DNA of 64,000 bases, taken from JBBROS01 sp963752225. Lineage in GTDB: Bacteria; Pseudomonadota; Alphaproteobacteria; Acetobacterales; Acetobacteraceae. Of this stretch, positions 49,946-57,605 are shown piece by piece. Below the pieces are notes generated by a model. That model was not told the DNA's origin. It was given only the letters and a program-made list of their open reading frames with translations, and searched no databases. The DNA lies in the NCBI GenBank assembly GCA_963752225.1, contig CAVVXS010000014.1:1-64000 (forward strand), given 5' to 3'. Position 1 is the stretch's first letter; the number at the start of each line of letters is the position of its first letter. A program made the translations under genes and the position numbers.

Positions 49946-51828
49946 AGCGGGCGCCGGTCACCGCGCTGGCGCGGGCCTGCCTCGTGCTGATGGCGGTGCT
50001 GCACGGCGCTGCGGCGCGGGCCGATGAGCGCTGGGACCGCTGGCAGCTGCTGCTGTGGCAGGACCGGACCGCCGCCCAACTCGCCGGCTTGCCGCTTCTC
50101 GGCTTCACCGGCACCAAGCTGCGCGCCACCAATGGCGATGTGGATGCCGACGAGCTGGCGCGCCGGCTGTCGCTCGGGCTGCCGTTCTACCTCGAGAACC
50201 TCGCGACCGACTTCTACGCCCCCTACCATCGCTTCCTGCCGGGCCGCAGCGTCACCGCGCTGTTCGACGCGGCCAAGGCGCGGCGCCGGGCCGACCCGGC
50301 CGACTGGTCCGTGTTCGTGCGCGAGCCGAGCCTGTCCGACCCCGCATGGCGGGAGCGGGTCCGCAGCCGGCTCGACCGCGTGGTGCGGTCGCAACGCGGC
50401 AACCGGCCGCTGTTCTACAACCTCGGCGACGAGACCGGCATCGGCGACCTCGCCGCGGCCTGGGACGCCGATCTGGCGCCTGCCTCGCTCGACGGCTTCC
50501 ACGCCTGGCTGCGCACCCAATACCCGAGCCTCGACGCGTTGAATGCGGAGTGGGGGACGCAGTACCCGTCCTTCGACGCCGCCGAGCCCGAGCTGACCGA
50601 CGCGGCCCTGCGGCGGACCGACGGCAATTTCGCGCAGTGGTCGGATTTCAAGGCGTGGATGGACGTGGCCTTCGCTGGCGCGGTTCGGATGGGAACCGAC
50701 GCGGTGCACGCCGCCGACCCGGGTGCGTGGGCTGCGCTCGAGGGCGCGCAGGTGCCGGGCTGGGGCGGCTACGATTACACGCTGCTGGCGCCGGCGGTCG
50801 ATGTGATGGAGATCTACGACTATGGCGAGGCGCTGGACCTGGCCCAGGCGTTCAACCCCGCCCTGATCCCGCTGCGCACCAGCTTTGCCGTCGGTCCGCG
50901 CGAACGCCATGCCGTGTGGCGCAACCTGCTGCATGGCGGGCGCGGCGAGGTCGTGTGGGACGAGGCGGACGACGTCGTGGCCGCCGACGGTAGCCCCGGC
51001 CCGCGCGGGCTCGAACTGGCCGCGTTGGCGCGCGCGATCGGCCCGGTCGCGTCCGCGTTGCGCGCCGCGGCGCCCGATCCGGATCCGGTCGCGGTGCTCT
51101 ACAGCCCGGCGAGCTTCCGCGTCCGCTGGCTGCTGGACCGCCAAGGCGGTGACCGGGATTGGGCCGCGCGCGACGCCGAGCGCGAGTACGACGACAATGC
51201 CTGGCGGGCGAGCCGCCGCGTGCTCCTGCGCCGTCTGGCGGAACTCGGGGTGCAGCCGCAATTCGTGTCGGGCGCCATGCTGCAGGCGGGCGAGTTGGTC
51301 GCCCGCGGGATCAAGGTGCTGTTCCTGCCGCATGCCATCGCGCTGTCCGACGCGGAGGTGGCGGCGGTGGCGTCGTTTGGGGCGGCCGGCGGCACGGTGC
51401 TGGCGGACACCGAGCCCGGGCTGTTCGACGGGCATGGACGCCGGCGGGCGGCGCCGCCGTTGCCTGGCGTGTCGCACCCGCAAGCGGCGCGGCCCGACGC
51501 CGAGGACGCCGCGCCGGCTACGCTCGATGCGCTGGCCGGTCTGCTGCGCGAGGCCGGGGCAGAACCGAGGGTCCGTCTGCTCGGTCCGGATCGGCAGCAG
51601 GCGACGGGGGTGGAGGCGCGGTGGTTCCGTGGCCCGCAGGGCTCGATTCTGGCGCTGCAGGCGGGGCGGCCGTGGGGCGCGCCGCCGCAGGTCACCATCC
51701 GCTTGCCGTCCCCGGCCGCCTTGTCCGACTTGCGCGCCGGCGACGCCCCGCGCTCGACCGACACGCTCGACCTCGCGCTGGACGGGATTGAGCCGACGGT
51801 GCTGCTGCTCGGCCGAGCGCTACCATGA
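49942..51828 (+). CDS. Exported GH42-like beta-galactosidase-type protein
   Basis: A 628-residue protein. It has a signal peptide (about 1-28, ending AAARA) and a TIM-barrel part (30-330) with RPLFYNLGDETGIGDLAAAW (residues 153-172, possible catalytic Glu) and LDALNAEWGTQYPS, the motif LNxxWGTxxW of GH42 enzymes. VDVMEIYDYGEALDLAQ and the later trimerisation-like domain (AIALSDAEVAAVASFGAAGG, then DTEPG) also match GH42. The start is TTG, inside TTGA overlapping the previous stop, with AAGGAG 11 bases upstream. It probably acts on an exported glycan with the beta-helix proteins. The substrate is unknown. Confidence 0.75.
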   Translation: MKRAPVTALARACLVLMAVLHGAAARADERWDRWQLLLWQDRTAAQLAGLPLLGFTGTKLRATNGDVDADELARRLSLGLPFYLENLATDFYAPYHRFLPGRSVTALFDAAKARRRADPADWSVFVREPSLSDPAWRERVRSRLDRVVRSQRGNRPLFYNLGDETGIGDLAAAWDADLAPASLDGFHAWLRTQYPSLDALNAEWGTQYPSFDAAEPELTDAALRRTDGNFAQWSDFKAWMDVAFAGAVRMGTDAVHAADPGAWAALEGAQVPGWGGYDYTLLAPAVDVMEIYDYGEALDLAQAFNPALIPLRTSFAVGPRERHAVWRNLLHGGRGEVVWDEADDVVAADGSPGPRGLELAALARAIGPVASALRAAAPDPDPVAVLYSPASFRVRWLLDRQGGDRDWAARDAEREYDDNAWRASRRVLLRRLAELGVQPQFVSGAMLQAGELVARGIKVLFLPHAIALSDAEVAAVASFGAAGGTVLADTEPGLFDGHGRRRAAPPLPGVSHPQAARPDAEDAAPATLDALAGLLREAGAEPRVRLLGPDRQQATGVEARWFRGPQGSILALQAGRPWGAPPQVTIRLPSPAALSDLRAGDAPRSTDTLDLALDGIEPTVLLLGRALP

Positions 51829-51886
51829 AACCTGTGCCCGCCGGACGGGTTTGGATGGATGTCCGACCCGCCGAGGAGCAACGTTG

Positions 51887-52389
51887 ATGAGCACCACCAC
51901 CGATACGCCCGAGGTCCGCGAGAAGCTGTGGTCCATGATGAAGGACACGCAGTTCGCGATGCTGACCACCGACGACGGCGGCCGGTTACGCGCTCGGCCG
52001 ATGGCGGCCAGCCAAAACGGTTTCGATGGCACGGTATGGTTCTTCACCAAGGCCAGCAGCCACAAGGTCGATGAGGTCGGATCCGACCGCCACGTTGGAA
52101 TAACCTACGCCGACCCGAGCAAGCAGAACTACGTCAGCCTGTCCGGCACCGCGTCGCTCGTCACCGACAAGGCCTCGGTGAAGGAGCATTGGAGCGAGCC
52201 GCTGCGGACCTGGTTTCCCAAGGGCGTCGAGGACCCCGACATCGCCCTGCTGAAGGTGAAGGTGGAGGCGGCCGAGGTACCTGGGACGCGCCCAACAGCA
52301 CCATGGTCCACGCTTATGGCTACGTGAAGGCGGTGCTGACCGGCACGCCGCCGCACCCGGGTGAGAACCAGAAGGTCAGCTTCGCTTAG
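51887..52389 (+). CDS. PNPOx-fold general stress protein, frameshifted
   Basis: A pyridoxamine-phosphate-oxidase-like (general stress protein 26) protein of about 165 residues that would bind FMN or a related flavin. The first frame gives VREKLWSMMKDTQFAMLTTD, GRLRARPMAASQNGFDGTVW, FFTKASSHKVDEVGSDRHVG and VKVEAAE up to about 52,270. The expected YWDAPNST then appears only if two single bases are removed near 52,271-52,276, and the second frame runs NSTMVHAYGYVKAVLTGTPP to 52,389. So the gene is broken by two close insertions, real or from sequencing. The ATG at 51887 has GAGGAG seven or more bases upstream. Confidence 0.75.
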
Positions 52390-52458
52390 CCGGCGATAGC
52401 CCACACCAAGCGGCGGCGGCTCCCTCGGGGGTTGGCCGCCGCCGCCGCGGCGTTGCGT

Positions 52459-53184
52459 TCAGAACGGCAGGATGATGTCCAGGATCTGCTGTCCGTAGCG
52501 CGGCTGCTGCACGTCGCTGATCTGCCCGCGGCCACCATAAGCGATGCGTGCCTCGGCGAGGCGGTCGTGACGGACCGTGTTGTCGCTGGCGATGTCCTGC
52601 GGCCGGATCACGCCGCTGACTTGCAGCTCGCGCAGCTCCGAGTTGACCCGCACTTCCTGCCGCGCCGCGACGCCCAGGTTGCCGTTCGGCATGACCTGGG
52701 TGATCACGCCGGCAAGGCGCAATGTGACGGTCTCGTTCCGCTTGATGGAACCGCTACCGGCTGCGGTGCCCTTGCTGTTGGTCGACACCAGTGAGGCCGG
52801 GTCCGACTTGGAGAAGATCTTCGGCAATGACGCCTGAAACCCGAGCAGGCTCGGCAGTCCCGCGGATTCGTTGCCGGCGCGGTTGCTGGCGCTTTCGGTC
52901 TTGAGGTCAGCCGTGTCGGTGATGTTCACCAGCACCGTCACGATGTCGCCGACCTGGGCCGCGCGCTGGTCCTTGAAGAAGGCGCGGCTGCCGGCTCGCC
53001 ACAGGCTGTTCGCTTCGGCCGGCTCCGACTGGGCGCGCGGCATCGGCAGGGTGATCGGGCGGTAGGACGGGTCGGCGGTGGGATCGCCGGACGGCGTCAT
53101 CGCTGGCGGCCGTCCGACCTCGGACAGCTTGCCCAGCGTGCCGCAGCCGGACAGCAGCAGCACCAGGAGAATGAGCGCCCTCAT
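52459..53184 (-). CDS. flgH: Flagellar L-ring protein FlgH
   Basis: A 241-residue outer-membrane lipoprotein forming the L ring around the flagellar rod. The signal sequence ends in the lipobox LLSGC (C14). Family motifs are SLWRAGSRAFFKDQRAAQVG, DIVTVLVNITDTADLKTESA, the GSIKRNETVTLRLAGVITQV stretch, GNLGVAARQEVRVNSELREL and VSGVIRPQDIASDNTVRHDR. Its start overlaps the flgA stop by 4 bp, giving the order flgF-flgG-flgA-flgH. Confidence 0.96.
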   Translation of the reverse strand: MRALILLVLLLSGCGTLGKLSEVGRPPAMTPSGDPTADPSYRPITLPMPRAQSEPAEANSLWRAGSRAFFKDQRAAQVGDIVTVLVNITDTADLKTESASNRAGNESAGLPSLLGFQASLPKIFSKSDPASLVSTNSKGTAAGSGSIKRNETVTLRLAGVITQVMPNGNLGVAARQEVRVNSELRELQVSGVIRPQDIASDNTVRHDRLAEARIAYGGRGQISDVQQPRYGQQILDIILPF

Positions 53185-54128
53185 CGCACCGCCACCTGCT
53201 GGCCGACCAGTGTCCGGGTGCCGGGCGCCACGCGCGCTTGCCCCGGTCCGATAATGTCGGCCTCCAGCACGGCGCGCGTGTAGGGGTTGGTGACGTGGAT
53301 ACGCTCGCCCAGGCCGCCCGCTTCGTTGGCGATGCCTTGCGCCGTCAACGCCAGGCCGGGGCCATCGAGCGTCAGCACCAAGGGTGCGCCCTTGGTCACC
53401 AGCACCGGCCGCCCGAGATCGGCCAGCGCAATCGCCTGACCGGCGGCAATCGGGCGACGCAGCGCTTGGCCTTCCGCCTGCCCGGCCGCGCGTACCACGT
53501 CACCGCGGGCCAGCCCAACGCGCAGGCGGGTCCATTGCAGGTCGCCGGCCAGCACGACGTCCCCGGGCAGCATCGCCCGGCGCAGCACCGGGACCGAAAC
53601 CATCTCCTGCACCCGTCCGGACAGGCGCAATTGCATGGGAGGCACGCCGTCGGCCACGACCTGCAGCATCGTCGTGAAACGTCCGGTGGCGGCGTCGAAC
53701 TCGGTCGCCGAGAAGTCGATCGCGGGCGGCGCGCCGACCGGCAACGGCGCGGTCGAGAACGCCGGCAGGTCGATGTCGGAGTCGCGCGGGGCGCCGGCTC
53801 CGAGCAGCGCTTCGCGCAACCGTCCGATGACGTCTTCCTTGGTCAGCGCCCGTCCCGACCGTTCCAGCACGGCGCGGTCGCCGGGTCCCGCCGGATGCCA
53901 GTCGACCTTGAACATGCGGGCGATCGCCAGCAGTTGCGGCGCTTCCACGGTAATCCGGGCGCCGGGCGCCGGCGCCGGGCCGAGCGGGCGGCTGTCGGCG
54001 CCGTCGAACAAGTCCGACAGCCGCACGACGGCGCCGTCCAGTGTGGTGAACGGCTTCAGCGTCGCGCCGTGCGCCGCAATCGGCAGCGCGCACAGCGCCA
54101 GCAGGAGGGGTCGGATCATGGATGTCAC
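53181..54128 (-). CDS. flgA: Flagellar P-ring assembly chaperone FlgA
   Basis: A 315-residue periplasmic chaperone for P-ring assembly. A signal peptide covers about residues 1-21 (ending AAHGA). The SAF domain and C-terminal beta region show VSVPVLRRAMLPGDVVLAGD, LRRPIAAGQAIALADLGRPV and VTKGAPLVLTLDGPGLALTA, then NPYTRAVLEADIIGPGQARV. It overlaps flgH and flgG by 4 bp each, so all are translationally coupled. Confidence 0.94.
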   Translation of the reverse strand: MTSMIRPLLLALCALPIAAHGATLKPFTTLDGAVVRLSDLFDGADSRPLGPAPAPGARITVEAPQLLAIARMFKVDWHPAGPGDRAVLERSGRALTKEDVIGRLREALLGAGAPRDSDIDLPAFSTAPLPVGAPPAIDFSATEFDAATGRFTTMLQVVADGVPPMQLRLSGRVQEMVSVPVLRRAMLPGDVVLAGDLQWTRLRVGLARGDVVRAAGQAEGQALRRPIAAGQAIALADLGRPVLVTKGAPLVLTLDGPGLALTAQGIANEAGGLGERIHVTNPYTRAVLEADIIGPGQARVAPGTRTLVGQQVAVR

Positions 54129-54910
54129 CGCAGGTTCGTGAGGGTGGATTGCATCTGGTCGCTGGTGGTGATCACCCGGCTGTTCATCTCGTAGGCGCGC
54201 TGGGCGGTGATCAGGTTGGTGATCTCGCTGACGATGTTGACGTTGCTGCTCTCGACGAAGCCCTGCAGCACGCTGCCGAAGCCGGGCTGGCCCGGGTTGC
54301 CGGTGACGGCGTTGCCCGACGCGGCGCTGGCCATCAGCAGGTTGTCGCCCTTGGCCTCGAGCCCGGCGTCGTTTGGGAACACTGCGAGCTGGATGGTGCC
54401 GACCGTGGTCGGGTTGGTGGTGCCGTCGATCTTTGCCTGAACCTCGCCGCCGGCATTGATGGTGACGTCGGTTGCGTTCGCCGGGACGGTGATGCCGGGC
54501 GCGACCGGGTAGCCGTCCGCGGTCACGATCTGCCCGGCCGGCGACAGGCCGAAGGTGCCGTCGCGCGAATAGGCGGTCTCCCCGCTCGGCAGCGTCACCT
54601 GGAAGTAGCCGTTGCCCTTGATCGCGACGTCGTGGCTGTTGCTGGTCTGCTGCAGGTTGCCCTGCTCGTTGATGCGGTAGATCGCCGCCGTGCGCACGCC
54701 GAGGCCCACCTGCGCGCCCGATGGCACCACCGTGCCGGTGTCGCTGCTGTTGGAGCCGACCCGGCGCATGTTCTGGTAGATGAGGTCCTGGAACTCGGCC
54801 CGGCGCCGCTTGAATCCCGTCGTCGTCATGTTTGCGATGTTGTTGGAGATGACCTCCACGTTGGTCTGCTGGGCCTGCATGCCGGTCCCGGCGATGTCGA
54901 GCGAGCGCAT
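54125..54910 (-). CDS. flgG: Flagellar distal rod protein FlgG
   Basis: A 261-residue rod protein exported by the flagellar type III system. It opens MRSLDIAGTGMQAQQTNVEV and SNNIANMTTTGFKRRRAEFQ, the canonical rod N-terminus; the insertion typical of FlgG distal rod (RRVGSNSSDTGTVVPSGAQV) is present. The C-terminus NVNIVSEITNLITAQRAYEM is the conserved coiled segment. It follows flgF by 3 bp. Confidence 0.97.
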   Translation of the reverse strand: MRSLDIAGTGMQAQQTNVEVISNNIANMTTTGFKRRRAEFQDLIYQNMRRVGSNSSDTGTVVPSGAQVGLGVRTAAIYRINEQGNLQQTSNSHDVAIKGNGYFQVTLPSGETAYSRDGTFGLSPAGQIVTADGYPVAPGITVPANATDVTINAGGEVQAKIDGTTNPTTVGTIQLAVFPNDAGLEAKGDNLLMASAASGNAVTGNPGQPGFGSVLQGFVESSNVNIVSEITNLITAQRAYEMNSRVITTSDQMQSTLTNLR

Positions 54911-54913
54911 GGG

Positions 54914-55654
54914 CTACTCCTTCCGTTGCGTAAGTTTGTCGATGGCGCCCTGCATCCGCTGCGCCTCGCCCTCGACGAGTTGCGCGGTGAATTGGAACGA
55001 GCGCAGGCCGGACATCATCCGGCTCATTTCCATTATTGGCTGGACGTTGCTGTCTTCGATGGCGCCCTGCACGACCTTCGGCTGCGCGACCGGACTAGTC
55101 GGCGTGTCGGCCTTCAGCACCGTGCCGCCTTCGCCTTGCAGCTTGGCGAGGTCCGCCGGTTGCACCACGCCGATGCGGCCGATCGTGCCGTTCTCGCTGC
55201 TGATCGCGCCGTCGGCGGTGACGGTGAGATTGATGTCGGCGGGCGAGATCCGCAGCTTCTGGCCGGCCGTGTCGAGCAGCGCGTTGCCTTGCGTGTCGGA
55301 GATGGTTCCGTCGCTTTGCGCGGTGAAGCGTCCGGCTCGGGTCAGGCGCGGGCCGCGCGGCGTGTCGACCGTAAAGAAGCCCTCGCCGCCGATCGCGAGG
55401 TCGAGCGGGTTCCCGGTGTGCTGCAGCGGTCCCTCGGCCTGGTCGCGCCAGGTTGCGCGGTCCTGCACGAACGACACCGGCTTGGTGCCATGGGAGCCGT
55501 CGGTGCCGTTCTGCTTGGCGAGCCAATCGCTGAACAGCACGCGTTCGGCCTTGAACCCGGACGTGCCGGCATTGGCGAGGTTGGCGGCGGTGACGTCCAG
55601 CGCGCGTTGCTGGGCGGACAGGTAGGACAGGGCGACGTAGCTGGTCAGTTCCAT
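54914..55654 (-). CDS. flgF: Flagellar proximal rod protein FlgF
   Basis: A 246-residue proximal rod protein. N-terminus YVALSYLSAQQRALDVTAAN and LANAGTSGFKAERVLFSDWL; middle LDLAIGGEGFFTVDTPRGPR, then LTRAGRFTAQSDGTISDTQG; C-terminus VVQGAIEDSNVQPIMEMSRM. It is the first gene of the minus-strand flagellar operon and diverges from fliL. The 185 bp between carry no clear sigma-28 or sigma-54 site that I can see. Confidence 0.96.
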   Translation of the reverse strand: MELTSYVALSYLSAQQRALDVTAANLANAGTSGFKAERVLFSDWLAKQNGTDGSHGTKPVSFVQDRATWRDQAEGPLQHTGNPLDLAIGGEGFFTVDTPRGPRLTRAGRFTAQSDGTISDTQGNALLDTAGQKLRISPADINLTVTADGAISSENGTIGRIGVVQPADLAKLQGEGGTVLKADTPTSPVAQPKVVQGAIEDSNVQPIMEMSRMMSGLRSFQFTAQLVEGEAQRMQGAIDKLTQRKE

Positions 55655-55839
55655 CGGAGCATCCGGTTGCGAATCTCGTTCCGCTTCCGCAAACCCGGTG
55701 CCAGCGCCCGCAGCCCGGTTTTTCTACGTTTCGCCCGACCCGGAACTGGGCATTTTTTGCCGCTCAGCCGTCTCTGCCGAGCGTTCGAAAGCCTTTATTA
55801 ACTTCTCGGCGCCACTCTGCCCCCACACGGAGGCACAGG

Positions 55840-56454
55840 ATGAGCGCAGCACCCGCACCCGAGGGCGAAGGCAAGAAGGCCGGTGGCAAGAAGAAGCTGC
55901 TGATCCTGATCGGCGCGCTGTTGCTGCTGGTCGGAGTCGGCGCGGGCGGCTGGTTTTCTGGCCTGATCCCGAAACTGCTGGGGCGCGGTCCGGCCGCCGA
56001 ACAAACCGAGGCGAGCGCAGGGTCGGAGCACGACGCCAAGCCGGCGCATGGCGCGGCCGCCCCGGCGCATGGCGCTGCCGCGCCGGCGCATGGTGAAAAG
56101 CCATCGGGCGGCCATGGCGAAGCGGCCAAGGCGGAAAGCCCCAAAGGCTCGCCGCTGTTCATGGACCTGCCCGACATCATCGCCAACCTCAACACCGGCC
56201 CCAGGCGGGCGACGTTCGTGAAGCTCAAGGCCAAGCTCGAGCTGGCCAAGGCCGACGACCAGGCGGCGCTCACCGCCGCCATGCCACGCGTGCTCGACCT
56301 GTTTCAGGGCTACCTGCGGGAGATGCGGCCGGAGGAGCTGCGGGGAACCGCGGGCACTTACCGCCTGCGTGAGGAGCTGCTGGCCCGCGTCAACCTCGCC
56401 GCGCCGCCTGCGCGGGTGATGGCGGTCCTGTTCACGGAAATCATCGTGCAATGA
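55840..56454 (+). CDS. fliL: Flagellar basal-body protein FliL
   Basis: A 204-residue inner-membrane protein that surrounds the stator. One membrane helix (KLLILIGALLLLVGVGAGGW) is followed by an Ala/His-rich linker with the repeat HGAAAPA, three copies in a row near residues 68-85. The C-terminal FliL domain contains LPDIIANLNTGPRRATFVKL, KAKLELAKADDQAALTAAMP and RVLDLFQGYLREMRPEELRG. The ATG at 55840 has GGAGG eight bases upstream. It leads the plus-strand stator-associated operon. Confidence 0.93.
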   Translation: MSAAPAPEGEGKKAGGKKKLLILIGALLLLVGVGAGGWFSGLIPKLLGRGPAAEQTEASAGSEHDAKPAHGAAAPAHGAAAPAHGEKPSGGHGEAAKAESPKGSPLFMDLPDIIANLNTGPRRATFVKLKAKLELAKADDQAALTAAMPRVLDLFQGYLREMRPEELRGTAGTYRLREELLARVNLAAPPARVMAVLFTEIIVQ

Positions 56455-56490
56455 CCCGTCTGCCGACGGCTTGCCCCAAGGGAGCCCAAA

Positions 56491-56916
56491 ATGGGTGGAT
56501 TTGAAACTGCGTTGGAGTTCGCGTTGGTCGTCTTGCTCGGCATCACCCTGGTGCATGCCGTTCGCCTGCAACGTGCCATCGACGCCCTGCGCAAGGACCG
56601 GGCCAGCCTCGACGAAGCCGTCGCCGGCTTCGACAGCGGCGCTCGGCAGGCGGAGCTGAGCATGACCCGCATGCGCGACGCGGCGCAGACGCTCGGTGGC
56701 CGGCTCGAGGCGGCAACGGCCCTGCGCGACGACCTGTCGTTCCTGTGCGAGCGCGGCACCCAGGTTGCCGATCGCCTCGACCACGCGGTCCGGGCAGCGC
56801 GCCCGCTCGAGCCGATGCCGACGCCGGCGGGGCCGCCCGTGCCGGCGCCGCCCGCGGCACCCGTGCGCAGTCAGGCCGAGCGCGACCTGCTGCAAGCCTT
56901 GCGAGGTGTCCGATGA
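56491..56916 (+). CDS. DUF6468 flagellar-locus membrane protein
   Basis: A 141-residue protein. An N-terminal membrane helix (ETALEFALVVLLGITLVHAV) is followed by a coiled coil (RLQRAIDALRKDRASLDEAV, then LSMTRMRDAAQTLGGRLEAA) and a Pro/Ala-rich linker. This matches DUF6468, regularly found between fliL/fliM and motE in alphaproteobacteria; its role is unknown. The stop overlaps the next start by 4 bp. Confidence 0.8.
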   Translation: MGGFETALEFALVVLLGITLVHAVRLQRAIDALRKDRASLDEAVAGFDSGARQAELSMTRMRDAAQTLGGRLEAATALRDDLSFLCERGTQVADRLDHAVRAARPLEPMPTPAGPPVPAPPAAPVRSQAERDLLQALRGVR

Positions 56917-57605
56917 TCGCGTCGTTCATCAGACTGCTCCGCCCGCTCCCGCTTTCGATCGGCGTGATGGCATTGCTGATCGTCTGCAAGCTCGCGTCCC
57001 TGATGCAGGGGCCGGGTGCGCCGTCGGCATTGCAGACGGCGGGCCGGGCGGTGCTGCCGACAGCCAGCGCCGCATCCAGCCACGAGGCCAAGGGCCACGA
57101 GGCGAAGCCGGCCGCGGCGCCCAAGCCGCCCGCGCCGGCGGCCGAGGCCGTTCCTGGCCTGGTGGTTCCGGCCGAGCCGGCGCCGAGCGAAGCGGAGCGC
57201 GCCCTTCTGCAGGATCTGCGCTCACGTCGGAAGGAGTTGGAGGCCAAGGCGGACTCGATCGAGCAGCGCGAAGCCCTGCTTGCAGCAGCCGAGCGGCGTA
57301 TGGCCGAACGCCTCGATCAGCTGGGCGCACTGCAGACCCGTTTGGAGGCGCTCGAGAACAGCCGCCGCGAGCGCGACGAGGCCAATTGGCGCAGCATGGT
57401 CAAGACTTACGAGACGATGCGCCCGCGCGACGCCGCCACGATTTTCAACGATCTCGACCAGGCCGTGCTGATCCAGGTGCTGGACCGCATGAAGGAGGCG
57501 AAGGCCGCGCCGGTGCTCGCGGCGATGCAGCCCGATCGCGCCCGGCTGGCCACGACCGAGCTCGCGAAATGGCGAAATCGTACCCCGGGGGAGACCGCGC
57601 CATGA
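56913..57605 (+). CDS. MotE-family flagellar chaperone
   Basis: A 230-residue protein of the MgtE-N/MotE type. In rhizobia MotE is a periplasmic chaperone for the stator protein MotC. The N-terminal membrane anchor is PLPLSIGVMALLIVCKLASL. A low-complexity Ala/Pro region and a long coiled coil (AERALLQDLRSRRKELEAKA and following) lead to the conserved C-terminal VKTYETMRPRDAATIFNDLD and QVLDRMKEAKAAPVLAAMQP. It overlaps both neighbours by 4 bp. Confidence 0.85.
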   Translation: MIASFIRLLRPLPLSIGVMALLIVCKLASLMQGPGAPSALQTAGRAVLPTASAASSHEAKGHEAKPAAAPKPPAPAAEAVPGLVVPAEPAPSEAERALLQDLRSRRKELEAKADSIEQREALLAAAERRMAERLDQLGALQTRLEALENSRRERDEANWRSMVKTYETMRPRDAATIFNDLDQAVLIQVLDRMKEAKAAPVLAAMQPDRARLATTELAKWRNRTPGETAP

